Shown: positions 6,917 through 14,607 of the stretch, one piece after another
Layout: each line of letters starts with the position of its first letter
Position numbering within the stretch: position 1 is the first letter of the stretch
Source of the DNA: CAYMFD01 sp964389475
GTDB taxonomy: Bacteria > Bacteroidota > Bacteroidia > Chitinophagales > Saprospiraceae
Assembly (NCBI GenBank): GCA_964389475.1
Contig: CAYMFD010000098.1
Location: 1-14,616 of the forward strand
Direction of reading: 5' to 3'
DNA length: 14,616 nucleotides
The notes under the pieces: model-generated
The model's database searches: none
Seen by the model: the letters and a program-made list of their open reading frames with translations, nothing else
Told to the model about the DNA's origin: nothing
Program-made: the position numbers and the translations under genes

Positions 6917-9211
6917 ATGACTCGCCGAGTACCTACACACCTACTTAAGCTACTATATGTAGCTGTGCTTATGGTCACTTACTGCAGCCTGGGAGCTCAG
7001 ACTACCATCATCGGGATGGTTGCAGATAGGTCAGGAGAGCCCTTAGTTGGTGCTAATGTATCGGTCGGACAGACAGGTGTTGTGACGGACCTAGATGGAA
7101 GATATGAGGTTGTGATCAGATCTCGCGACACGGTGCTGTTTTCGTACATTGGATATCAAGACCTGCTGGTGCTAGGCGAAGATCTTATGACGGATGCTGA
7201 TGTCGTGTTACAGGCGCAAGACTTGATACTTGAGGCGACGACGATTACTGCGTCTAGGTATCAGCAGCGAGTAAGCGATGCGACGGTATCTGTCGATATA
7301 TTGAGCCCACAGCTTGTCTCGGCGACCAATACGATTAACATCGATGATGCCTTGTCCAAGGTGTCTGGAGTACAGGTCATAGGTGGTCAGGCCAATATTC
7401 GGGGCGGTAGTGGCTTTAGCTATGGTGCAGGTAGTCGAGTGATGCTACTGATTGATGACCTGCCTGCTCTACAGGTAGATGCGGGATTTACCAATTGGGG
7501 TGACATACCTGTAGAAAATATAGGTCAGATAGAGGTCGTCAAAGGTGCGGCGTCTAGCCTATACGGTAGTGCTGCTCTCAATGGCATCATCAATATCAGG
7601 ACCGCCGAGCCCTCTTCAGAGCCTACCACCATCATATCAGCTGGCTACACTAGATACGACCAGATGGGCGACTCGCTACCTACATGGTATGAGGATACGG
7701 CGAGGTATAACTACGTATTTTCAGCAGTGCATCGCCAGCGGATCGGTAAGCTAGACCTGTCTGCCTCGCTCTTTCATACCCGTGATGAAAACTACAATCG
7801 TTTTACTTTCAAAAACAGAAACCGGGCCCACGTCAAGCTAGGCTATCGTCTCACAGATCGACTCAAGATCGGTGTCAATACATTGATAAATACGGGCGAT
7901 AATGGTGATTTTTTCTTGTTTTTCAATGCACAGACAGCACCGCTCGACCCATTTCCCGGTACGGTGAGTACGCAGCAGAATCAACGCATATTTATCGATC
8001 CCTACCTCCGATACCAAGATAAGCGTGGTAACAGTCACCGCCTGTTCTTACGCCGTCACCTCATCGATAACAGTAACAATGCTAACCAAGGCAATAAGTC
8101 CGCTACCTCCTATGCGGAGTACCAATTTGCGTCGACTATAGAGGCGATTAATCTTGACCTCACAGCTGGCCTGATGTCTAGCCTCACGACTACCGAGGCA
8201 GAACTGTTTGGCGATACCACCTTTACGACTCAGGTGGCGGCTGCCTACATCCAGACGGACTATAGCCCGACAGATAAGCTGTCGTTTTCTGCAGGTCTAC
8301 GCTATGAGTATAATCGCCAGGTGACGCCAGAGATGTTTAATGGCCTGACGGTAGAGGGTGGCGAGATTGTCGATGCTAGGCCAGTCGCTAGGCTGGGTAT
8401 GCGCTACAAGGCAGCGAAGTACACTAATGTGCGGGCATCGTGGGGTCAGGGCTACCGATTTCCCACGGTCACGGAGCGGTTCATATCTACGGTCTTTGGC
8501 AGTTTTGCCCTTAGCCCTAACCCTGACTTACGGCCAGAGCGAGGCTGGACAGCGGAGGTCGGCGTCAAGCAGGGACTCAGCTTCTTTGGTATGCGCGGCT
8601 ATGCTGATCTAGCGGTATTTACTAGTCAGTACAGCGATATGATGGAGTTTTTAGCTGGCGAAGAACTTTCACTAACCTTTACCTCGCAGAATGTCGGTGA
8701 GACCAGTATTTATGGGGCCGAGTTGAGTTTATTTGGTCAGACAGACATCGGCTCCGGATCGCTACAGCTCTTTGGTGGCTATACCTACGTCGATCCGCGA
8801 TACCTCAATTTTGACGATAATGAGATGCTGCGATCTACCCTCAGCAGTGGCCTCAATGTACTCAAGTATCGCAGTAAGCACAATGCTAAGATGGATGCCC
8901 AGTACGACTATGGTGGACTCTCGATCGGATTTGCGGTTAACTACGCCAGCCACATCGTCAATGTCGATCGAGTCTTTGAGCTAGTCGATGGTTTCTTTGT
9001 AGGTCAGCCTTTTGATATTATAGGTATGCATGCCTTTAGGAATAAGTACAACAAGGGATACCTGCGCTATGATAGCCGGATCAGTTATACGTACAAAAAC
9101 TATAAGCTCAGCCTCCTTGTCAACAACCTGACGAATACGGTGTACAGCCTCAGACCCGGCCTGATCGAGCCACCTCGGTCCTTCGGAGCCAGAGTGGATG
9201 TAACCTTATAA
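6917..9211 (+). CDS. TonB-dependent outer-membrane receptor with CarboxypepD_reg-like N-terminal domain
   Basis: The 764-residue protein has a signal peptide (about 1-27) and then a CarboxypepD_reg-like beta domain (about 29-100; GEPLVGANVSV, VTDLDGRYEV, SYIGY). A possible TonB-box region (EATTITASRYQ, near 106-116) follows. The plug domain spans about 118-230, with ANIRGGSGFSYGAG, LLIDDLP and IEVVKGAASSLYGSAALNGI. A 22-strand barrel fills the rest, including the conserved YRFPTVTERF and PNPDLRPERGW motifs. Such receptors use TonB-ExbB-ExbD energy to import large or scarce ligands across the outer membrane. The plug most resembles the CirA/BtuB/FepA class rather than SusC, and no SusD partner lies next to it, so a siderophore, cobamide or similar ligand is more likely than a glycan; this is inference. 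The protein ends VTL rather than in an aromatic residue. It converges on oadB with a 19-base gap. Confidence 0.93.
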   Translation: MTRRVPTHLLKLLYVAVLMVTYCSLGAQTTIIGMVADRSGEPLVGANVSVGQTGVVTDLDGRYEVVIRSRDTVLFSYIGYQDLLVLGEDLMTDADVVLQAQDLILEATTITASRYQQRVSDATVSVDILSPQLVSATNTINIDDALSKVSGVQVIGGQANIRGGSGFSYGAGSRVMLLIDDLPALQVDAGFTNWGDIPVENIGQIEVVKGAASSLYGSAALNGIINIRTAEPSSEPTTIISAGYTRYDQMGDSLPTWYEDTARYNYVFSAVHRQRIGKLDLSASLFHTRDENYNRFTFKNRNRAHVKLGYRLTDRLKIGVNTLINTGDNGDFFLFFNAQTAPLDPFPGTVSTQQNQRIFIDPYLRYQDKRGNSHRLFLRRHLIDNSNNANQGNKSATSYAEYQFASTIEAINLDLTAGLMSSLTTTEAELFGDTTFTTQVAAAYIQTDYSPTDKLSFSAGLRYEYNRQVTPEMFNGLTVEGGEIVDARPVARLGMRYKAAKYTNVRASWGQGYRFPTVTERFISTVFGSFALSPNPDLRPERGWTAEVGVKQGLSFFGMRGYADLAVFTSQYSDMMEFLAGEELSLTFTSQNVGETSIYGAELSLFGQTDIGSGSLQLFGGYTYVDPRYLNFDDNEMLRSTLSSGLNVLKYRSKHNAKMDAQYDYGGLSIGFAVNYASHIVNVDRVFELVDGFFVGQPFDIIGMHAFRNKYNKGYLRYDSRISYTYKNYKLSLLVNNLTNTVYSLRPGLIEPPRSFGARVDVTL

Positions 9212-9230
9212 ATCGTTGTCTATCTACTTC

Positions 9231-10436
9231 CTAGCTTAAGAAACTTATCAACACACCAGCCGCTACGGCACTACCTATGACACCACTGATATTGCTAGAC
9301 ATGGCATATTGCAAGATGTGATTATTCGGGTCATGCTTAAGCGCTATATCATTAGCCACACGTGATGCCATCGGTACGGCGCTTAGACCAGTCGCCCCGA
9401 TCAGTGGGTTGATCTTCTTCTTAGCAAATAGATTATACACCTTTACAGCCATGATACCACCCAGTATCGATATGGCAAATGCGATGAAGCCACCTACGAT
9501 GATCAGCAGTGTCTGCGAGTCTAGGAAGGTGTGTGCCGTCATCGTTGCTCCTACGGTAAGACCAAGAGCGATGGTGGCCGTATTCATAATCGTGCTAGTC
9601 GCTGCATCGGCTAGGCGAGAGACATCGCTCCCTATCTCCTTGATAAGGTTACCGAATAGCAAGAGACCTACCAGCGGTACGGATGAGGGGACGAGTATGC
9701 TTACGATAAACACCAGTACGATGGGGAAGAGGATTTTGACCGTTTTGATGTTTTTAATCTTGACCTTGCTAGGGTAGAGCTTGTCCTGCTTCTTCATGTT
9801 GATCATCAGCTCCTTCTTGGTCATCGTAAATCGGACGACGAGCGGTATGATCACCGGCACTAGCGCCATGTAGCTATACGCGGCTATGGCAATAGGGCCT
9901 AGCAGGTGTGGTGCTAGCTTGATACTCGTGTAGATAGCGGTCGGACCGTCTGCTCCACCGATGATGCCCAGGGCTGCTGCCTCTGGCAGGGTAAAACCAA
10001 TAGCCGTTGCGGATATCAGCACCGTAAAGATGCCTATCTGCGCTGCGGCGCCGAAAAAGGCAAGCCGTAGATTACGCAACATAGGACCGAAGTCCGTCAT
10101 GGCACCTACACCTAGGAAGATCAATGGTGGCAAGAGGCCAGTCTTGATTAAGGCATAGTACAAGAGATTCATAATACCGTGCTCCTTGGCGATCTCTAGC
10201 ATCGTCATATGCCCGATACCATTGCTGTCCGTCGCAGGTGTTACAGCCATACTGCCACCGGGGAAGTTAGCGATCAATACACCGAATGCGATAGGTACTA
10301 GTAGGAGGGGCTCGTACTTCTTGACGATACCTAGGTACAACAGTACTAAGGCGATCAACAGCATCAGCAGGGTACCCGGTGTTGTCACCAAGTCACCCAG
10401 CGCCGTCATATCGTACAGCTTACTTAGGATATCCAT
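9231..10436 (-). CDS. oadB: Oxaloacetate decarboxylase beta subunit (Na+ pump)
   Basis: The 401-residue protein is strongly hydrophobic with many membrane segments and carries the hallmark GGADGPTAIYTS (residues 160-171), whose Asp163 corresponds to the essential Na+-site aspartate of characterised OadB proteins. Further conserved parts are AAYSYMALVPVIIP (about 185-198), the TVGATMTAHTFL segment, and the C-terminal SSNISGVIGSAVAAGV. This subunit decarboxylates carboxybiotin on the carrier domain of OadA and couples that to Na+ export. The ATG at 10436 directly follows the TAG stop of oadA (TAGATG), so the two are translationally coupled. OadB cannot be told from the beta subunit of methylmalonyl-CoA or glutaconyl-CoA decarboxylases by itself; the neighbouring oadA decides. 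It is the last gene of the operon and no terminator is visible in the 19-base gap to the receptor gene. Confidence 0.93.
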   Translation of the reverse strand: MDILSKLYDMTALGDLVTTPGTLLMLLIALVLLYLGIVKKYEPLLLVPIAFGVLIANFPGGSMAVTPATDSNGIGHMTMLEIAKEHGIMNLLYYALIKTGLLPPLIFLGVGAMTDFGPMLRNLRLAFFGAAAQIGIFTVLISATAIGFTLPEAAALGIIGGADGPTAIYTSIKLAPHLLGPIAIAAYSYMALVPVIIPLVVRFTMTKKELMINMKKQDKLYPSKVKIKNIKTVKILFPIVLVFIVSILVPSSVPLVGLLLFGNLIKEIGSDVSRLADAATSTIMNTATIALGLTVGATMTAHTFLDSQTLLIIVGGFIAFAISILGGIMAVKVYNLFAKKKINPLIGATGLSAVPMASRVANDIALKHDPNNHILQYAMSSNISGVIGSAVAAGVLISFLS

Positions 10437-12326
10437 CTACGACAACTTCACTATATGATCATCCTCATCGATGTCAGCACCATGTTTGGCTAGGATCTCT
10501 ACGACTGTACCGTCCGTGTCGGCAGCTATCGCATTGATTACCTTCATCGATTCGATATATCCTACGGTGTCTCCCTTTTTGACGACGTCACCGACTTGTA
10601 TGCCTCGCTCTCCCGATTCTTTGGTGAGGAAAAACTTACCCTCAATCGGGGCATCTACGTACTTGGCATTTTTGTCATCAACAGGTGGTGCTGGGGCTGC
10701 AGCTTTGGCAACGGGTGTAGCACTATCAGCAGTGCCGCCTGTACCGTAGTCGATATCTACTTTGTAGGGCTGTCCATCAACAGTGATGGTCATCGTCTTG
10801 GGTGAGCTTGCTCCCGCAGCAGCTACCGCTGGTACAGCTACAGCAGCTACGTTGGCTGAGCTTTGCTGGCCACGCTTTTCGGCAAGTGCCGCTTCGAATC
10901 GTTCTTTTGCACGACCCGACTTATAGTCTTCATACTGTGGTTCGTGAAGGGCATATTCGAGTAGCTCCTCATCATCTTTACCCGTATCCCAGCCTTTTTC
11001 CTTCATCTTGGCGCGGTAGTCGTCGAGTACGTCAGGATATAGGTCTTGAGGATCGTCCGTGTAGAACTCTCGATTTTGCTCCTTGGCTAGTTTTAGTATT
11101 TCTGGATCGAGGTCGCCTAGCAGTTCGCCAGATCTGCCAAGGATCATACCCCAGGTGTTTTCGTCCATCATGCTGAACCGCTCTTTGCCTTTCTCCATCT
11201 GCATGACGTTAACCATGGCTGTATTCTTGACATACTGTGAGAATGGTGTCACGAGTGGCGGATAGCCTAGCTTTGGCCACACATACTTCACCTCAGCGAA
11301 GAGCTTAAGCAGCAGGTCTTCTTGTGTCAAGGTCGGCAGGTCTCGCTTAGTCTTCCACTTATTGATCGACTTGAGGTTGTTTTCTAGGTCAGCCATGAGG
11401 CTTCCCATCATGCCACCAGGTAGACCTGGGCCTATCAAGAGGCTGTTCATGTAGCGGTTACGCGGATTAATAAAGGCTCCTAGGAAGTCTTCGATAAACT
11501 CTTGCGACAAGGCCCGCGCCTGCATGTACGCCTTGGTGTTGATGTCTTTAACGCTAAACCCTGCATCACGCAGCATCTCGTGTATAGTCAGGAGGTCGGC
11601 ATGACCTGTACCCCATGACAGCGGCTCCATACCTACGTCTATGTAATCAGCACCGTTACGAGCTGCCTCTAGCGAACTAGCTACACTAAAGCCTGGTGTA
11701 CTATGGCCATGGTACTGTACGAGAACCTCTGGGTGGCGATCCTTGATACCCTTGACGATCTTACCGACTGACACGGGGCGACCTATACCTGCCATATCTT
11801 TGATACAGATCTCTTCTGCACCAGCCTCGATATACTGCACAGCTAGATTGATGTAGTAGTCTACCGTATGTACGGGCGAGTAGGTGAGGCTGAGGGCACC
11901 CTGAGCGATCATCCCACCTTCTTTGGCATATTGAAAGGATAGGGCGAGGTTACGCGGATTGTTAAGGCCGTCAAAGGTCCTTGATACGTCGGTACCCTGT
12001 AGTTTTTTGACCTTAAACATGAGCTTACGTACGTCCTTCGATACAGGACTCATACGTATGGCATTGAGACCCCGCTCTAGCATCTGCGTCTCGATACCAG
12101 CATCGTTAAAGGGCTGGGTCCATTCACGTACACAGTGGTTGGGGTCCTGACCGGCGAGTAGATTGATCTGTTCAAATCCGCCTCCATTGGTCTCCACTCT
12201 ATCGAAACATCCCATTTCGATAATCGGCTCCGCTACCTTGACGAGCTGGTCTACTCTCGGCATAAACTTGCCAGCGGACTGCCACATATCTCTATACATT
12301 AATGCAAGACGTATCTCTCTACCCAT
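10437..12326 (-). CDS. oadA: Oxaloacetate decarboxylase alpha subunit with biotinyl domain
   Basis: The 629-residue protein begins with the carboxyltransferase TIM barrel (about 1-290): YRDMWQS holds the metal-binding Asp13, CIKDMAGIGRP holds the catalytic Lys176, and YHGHSTPG holds the metal ligands His206 and His208. The conserved carboxylase C-terminal domain follows (about 300-480; NSLLIGPGLPGGMMGS, YPPLVTPFSQYVKNTA). A short beta segment (TMTITVDGQPYKVDI) flanked by Ala/Pro-rich linkers (about 498-515 and 545-560) leads to a biotinyl domain (about 565-629) with the biotin lysine at 595 in ESMKV. It transfers CO2 from oxaloacetate to biotin, giving pyruvate; OadB then releases the CO2. 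The carrier fused to the transferase argues for oxaloacetate decarboxylase rather than methylmalonyl-CoA decarboxylase. The gene lies 4 bases after oadG and abuts oadB. The biotinyl domain looks like that of AccB, including a thumb-like insertion. Confidence 0.93.
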   Translation of the reverse strand: MGREIRLALMYRDMWQSAGKFMPRVDQLVKVAEPIIEMGCFDRVETNGGGFEQINLLAGQDPNHCVREWTQPFNDAGIETQMLERGLNAIRMSPVSKDVRKLMFKVKKLQGTDVSRTFDGLNNPRNLALSFQYAKEGGMIAQGALSLTYSPVHTVDYYINLAVQYIEAGAEEICIKDMAGIGRPVSVGKIVKGIKDRHPEVLVQYHGHSTPGFSVASSLEAARNGADYIDVGMEPLSWGTGHADLLTIHEMLRDAGFSVKDINTKAYMQARALSQEFIEDFLGAFINPRNRYMNSLLIGPGLPGGMMGSLMADLENNLKSINKWKTKRDLPTLTQEDLLLKLFAEVKYVWPKLGYPPLVTPFSQYVKNTAMVNVMQMEKGKERFSMMDENTWGMILGRSGELLGDLDPEILKLAKEQNREFYTDDPQDLYPDVLDDYRAKMKEKGWDTGKDDEELLEYALHEPQYEDYKSGRAKERFEAALAEKRGQQSSANVAAVAVPAVAAAGASSPKTMTITVDGQPYKVDIDYGTGGTADSATPVAKAAAPAPPVDDKNAKYVDAPIEGKFFLTKESGERGIQVGDVVKKGDTVGYIESMKVINAIAADTDGTVVEILAKHGADIDEDDHIVKLS

Positions 12327-12330
12327 AGTG

Positions 12331-12615
12331 CTATTGGTTCAGTTTGTTGATTGAGGTAATCCTGCCACGACCACCAGTGGCATGGTCTACTGCCGCAGCG
12401 ATTGCCGCTATTATAGCAGGTTGTGTGCTGTGTTTTGCGCGACTATTATTGACCAGAGGCAGGCTAGCCGGTATATCGACTGCTGGCTCCTGGCCATAGC
12501 GGTTCACGAGTTGTATAAGCAACTTACCCGCTAGCACTACTAGTAGTAGTACCACGAATACGGTAATCATACCGATCGTAAGTAGTATCAATGCATTACT
12601 GGTGGTAGACTCCAT
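12331..12615 (-). CDS. oadG: Oxaloacetate decarboxylase gamma subunit
   Basis: The 94-residue protein has one N-terminal membrane helix (about residues 8-30, ILLTIGMITVFVVLLLVVLAGKL), a variable polar linker, and the C-terminal AAIAAAVDHATGGRGRI segment typical of OadG. The family subunit joins the alpha and beta subunits and binds zinc through its C-terminal part in characterised enzymes; here an Asp-His pair (DHA) stands where other members often have several histidines. It is the first gene of the operon, 4 bases ahead of oadA, and a candidate promoter lies about 54 bases upstream. OadG proteins are poorly conserved, so the call leans on gene order as well as sequence. Confidence 0.85.
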   Translation of the reverse strand: MESTTSNALILLTIGMITVFVVLLLVVLAGKLLIQLVNRYGQEPAVDIPASLPLVNNSRAKHSTQPAIIAAIAAAVDHATGGRGRITSINKLNQ

Positions 12616-12668
12616 TGCTTACTGCTTCTGCTCGTTATGCGAGGCTCATCATCTGCCCCGCGACTGCA

Positions 12669-12676
12669 CAAAGATG
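12669..12676 (-). promoter_or_regulatory. Possible -7 element of the oadGAB operon
   Basis: On the minus strand CATCTTTG (12676 to 12669) differs from TAnnTTTG at one base and is identical to the element upstream of the TonB-dependent receptor. The predicted leader before the oadG ATG is about 48 bases and includes a GC-rich stretch. No clear -33 box was found. Confidence 0.4.
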
Positions 12677-12767
12677 ATAAATTTCACAACGTCGTCAGGG
12701 GACCTAAGGTTTTGTTCCTGATTACAATGATTCTCTAGCTAGCCTTAGCGACTAGTCGTAACTATTG

Positions 12768-12775
12768 TACCTTTG
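12768..12775 (+). promoter_or_regulatory. -7 promoter element of the CorA gene
   Basis: TACCTTTG matches the Bacteroidota consensus exactly and lies 37 bases before the ATG at 12813; a TTA at 12745-12747 sits 20 bases upstream near the -33 position. The predicted leader is about 30 bases. Confidence 0.65.
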
Positions 12776-12812
12776 TGGTCCGATACTTCGCATGCCCAGA
12801 AATTGATGCCAG

Positions 12813-13763
12813 ATGGTCACACTACTTGCTCGCCCTCCCGGACAATCGCTAGACACGCTAGACAGCGTTGAGAAGGCACAGTGGATACACCTGTCGCCAC
12901 CCTTTGAGGTAGGAGAGCTGGAGGGGCTAGCCACGGACTATGATATACCCCTTGACTTTTTTACCGATGCCCTCGATATAGACGAGCGATCACGTTACGA
13001 GCGAGAGGATCATGCTAACCTTATCCTTATCAATACGCCGCTCCTCAACGAGCACGGTAAGGACTCAGAGGCGATATATATTACAGCACCTATCGGTATC
13101 ATTCTAGTGGCTGGCATTGTGATTACCATTACGGGTAGAGATAACCCCATCATCGATAAGTTCGTCGAGGGTAGGGTTAAGAACTTCGATCCGGCCAATC
13201 GTCAGTACTTTATACTACAGATCTTTGAGCAAAACGTCTACCGCTTTCTAGAGTGTCTAAAGAAGTTGAACCTCAAGCGCAACCTTGTCGAGGAAGAACT
13301 CGCCAATAGTAGCCGTAGTCGAGAGCTACAACAACTCTTGCGGATCGAGAAGAGCCTGGTCTACTTCGTTAATTCGCTGAGTGCCAATGAGCTGCTCAAG
13401 ATGAAGATGAAGCGTACGGACGTCCTAAAGATCAGGGATGAGGAAGAGTTGTCTGACTTGTTTGAGGATATCATCATTGATAATAGCCAAGCCCTCGAGA
13501 TGTCTAACGTCTATACCAATATCCTCAGTGGTACGATGGAGGCCTACGCTAGTATCATCAGCAATAACATGAATCACTTTATCAACCGTCTTACGTTGAT
13601 CACGATTGCTCTCATGTTACCGACCCTTGTCGCCAGCTTCTTTGGTATGAATGTGCCACTACCGCTCGCCCAGAACAAATATGCCTTCTGGATCGTCTGC
13701 CTGCTATCCTTTGTCTTGATCGCTGGTATGCTCCTTTGGTTTAGATCTAAGAAGCGTCTGTAG
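12813..13763 (+). CDS. corA: CorA-family divalent metal (Mg2+/Co2+) transporter
   Basis: The 316-residue protein has the CorA layout: an N-terminal cytoplasmic alpha/beta domain (about 1-140), a long helical stalk rich in charged residues (about 140-255) and two C-terminal membrane helices (about 258-277 and 290-310). The signature GMN sits at residues 278-280 (SFFGMNVP), and the protein ends in a basic tail (RSKKRL) at the inner rim. The length equals that of E. coli CorA. The family forms pentameric channels for Mg2+ and sometimes Co2+ or Ni2+; some relatives export or carry Zn2+, so the exact ion is uncertain. The start is fixed by an in-frame TGA only nine bases before the ATG. The gene is divergent from oadGAB and has its own promoter; a thioredoxin-like gene follows after 105 bases. 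Confidence 0.92.
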   Translation: MVTLLARPPGQSLDTLDSVEKAQWIHLSPPFEVGELEGLATDYDIPLDFFTDALDIDERSRYEREDHANLILINTPLLNEHGKDSEAIYITAPIGIILVAGIVITITGRDNPIIDKFVEGRVKNFDPANRQYFILQIFEQNVYRFLECLKKLNLKRNLVEEELANSSRSRELQQLLRIEKSLVYFVNSLSANELLKMKMKRTDVLKIRDEEELSDLFEDIIIDNSQALEMSNVYTNILSGTMEAYASIISNNMNHFINRLTLITIALMLPTLVASFFGMNVPLPLAQNKYAFWIVCLLSFVLIAGMLLWFRSKKRL

Positions 13764-13868
13764 TCGGCTTTGTGTGATCGTTGAAATACCACCTTGAGCT
13801 CTCCTTACTCATATGGTACGTTTTTTGGATATGTGTGCCCAGATTCATAAAACCGAAAACTACTAGAG

Positions 13869-14378
13869 ATGAGATTTACCTTTTTTGTATTCATAGCAAG
13901 CCTTATGATGGTGGGTTGTAAGCAAGACGGACCAGCTGTCAACACCCTCAATGCTGATGGTACACTCAATTGGTTGACGATCCAGACAGCTGAGCAGGCG
14001 AGTAATCCTGATGGTAAGCTCTTCATCGTCGATATGTACACGGAGTGGTGTGCTTGGTGCAAGCGTATGGACCAGCGTACATTCTCAGATCCGGAGGTGC
14101 AGGCCTACCTAGACGAGCACTTTTATGTGGTCAAGATGGACGCAGAAACTAAAGAGTCACAGACCTTTAAAGGTAAGACTTACGACTGGCAGCCTGGAGG
14201 TAGAAACGGTATCAATCAACTAGCCATGGAGCTGATGGACGGTCGTCAGAGTTATCCTGCCATGGTATACCTAGATCAGGATCTCAACAAGATTGAGCTC
14301 AAGCCTGGTTTTAAACGTGCAGACCAGTTTATGGACGACTTAAGATCTATCGTCGAGAAGGCAAAGGGCAAGTCATAA
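13869..14378 (+). CDS. Thioredoxin-fold lipoprotein (thioredoxin_7-like)
   Basis: The 169-residue protein begins with a lipoprotein signal (lipobox MVGC, lipidated Cys17), so it faces the periplasm. A thioredoxin fold follows: VDMYTEWCAWCKRMD carries the redox CxxC (Cys61, Cys64), and SYPAMVYLD carries the cis-proline (Pro130). The TFSDPEVQAYLDEHFYVVKMDAE stretch is typical of the thioredoxin_7/DUF255-like group, often involved in disulfide reduction or cytochrome maturation. An insertion of about 20 residues (GKTYDWQPGGRNGINQLAME) lies before the cis-proline loop. It may be transcribed with corA or from its own promoter in the 105-base gap, where no good consensus is seen. No partner such as DsbD is in the window, so its substrate is unknown. 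Confidence 0.88.
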   Translation: MRFTFFVFIASLMMVGCKQDGPAVNTLNADGTLNWLTIQTAEQASNPDGKLFIVDMYTEWCAWCKRMDQRTFSDPEVQAYLDEHFYVVKMDAETKESQTFKGKTYDWQPGGRNGINQLAMELMDGRQSYPAMVYLDQDLNKIELKPGFKRADQFMDDLRSIVEKAKGKS

Positions 14379-14384
14379 AGATAT

Positions 14385-14404
14385 CTAGCGGCGTCACCGA
14401 CTAG
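14385..14404 (+). other. Small hairpin after the thioredoxin-like gene
   Basis: CTAGCGG (14385-14391) pairs with CCG-A-CTAG (14397-14404) around the loop CGTCA, with one bulged A. It starts seven bases after the stop codon, where a terminator would be expected, but no T-run follows, so its role as a terminator is doubtful. Confidence 0.3.
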
Positions 14405-14524
14405 AGCAGATGCATAATTGCTTGCAGGGTAGTGTTGCCATGGGCTGAGCATTGGGGTCATGGGGTACATTAGAAATACCGAAGACTTTAGTAACACATT
14501 TCTCGATATCAATCTGAAATAAAT

Positions 14525-14532
14525 TACATTTG
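14525..14532 (+). promoter_or_regulatory. -7 promoter element near the right edge
   Basis: TACATTTG matches TAnnTTTG exactly and continues as TTTGCA, a common extension in this phylum. It lies 82 bases before an ATG that forms the last three bases of the window. A TTT at 14499-14501 is at roughly the -33 distance. It most likely drives a gene starting at the window edge. Confidence 0.55.
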
Positions 14533-14607
14533 CAGCCGCTCGGGAAGCGAGTGCAAAAGTTTTGAGACTGTAGCTCAGCCCCGCAAAATAGAGATCTTTG
14601 TGATCTC
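14529..14607 (+). promoter_or_regulatory. Structured leader with three hairpins before an ATG at the window end
   Basis: Three inverted repeats follow each other. TTTGCA-gc-CGCT (14529-14540) pairs with AGCG-ag-TGCAAA (14546-14557). TGAG (14563-14566) pairs with CTCA (14574-14577). GAGATC (14591-14596) pairs perfectly with GATCTC (14602-14607) around TTTGT. The last hairpin ends six bases before the ATG at 14614-14616. The first overlaps the -7 element, so it may matter as DNA rather than RNA. The function and the downstream gene cannot be seen. Confidence 0.4.

Noticed and set aside
10802..11176. 124-codon frame antisense to oadA
   Set aside because: Shadow of a well-recognised enzyme gene; composition is unlike a real protein and no promoter precedes it.
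13787..13826. Terminator after corA (TACCA pairing with TGGTA, followed by CG and six T residues)
   Set aside because: Only a 5-bp stem around a 22-base loop, too weak to call.
14460..14522. 20-codon frame after the thioredoxin-like gene
   Set aside because: Too short to judge, no hydrophobic or known motif, and it overlaps the region of the next promoter.
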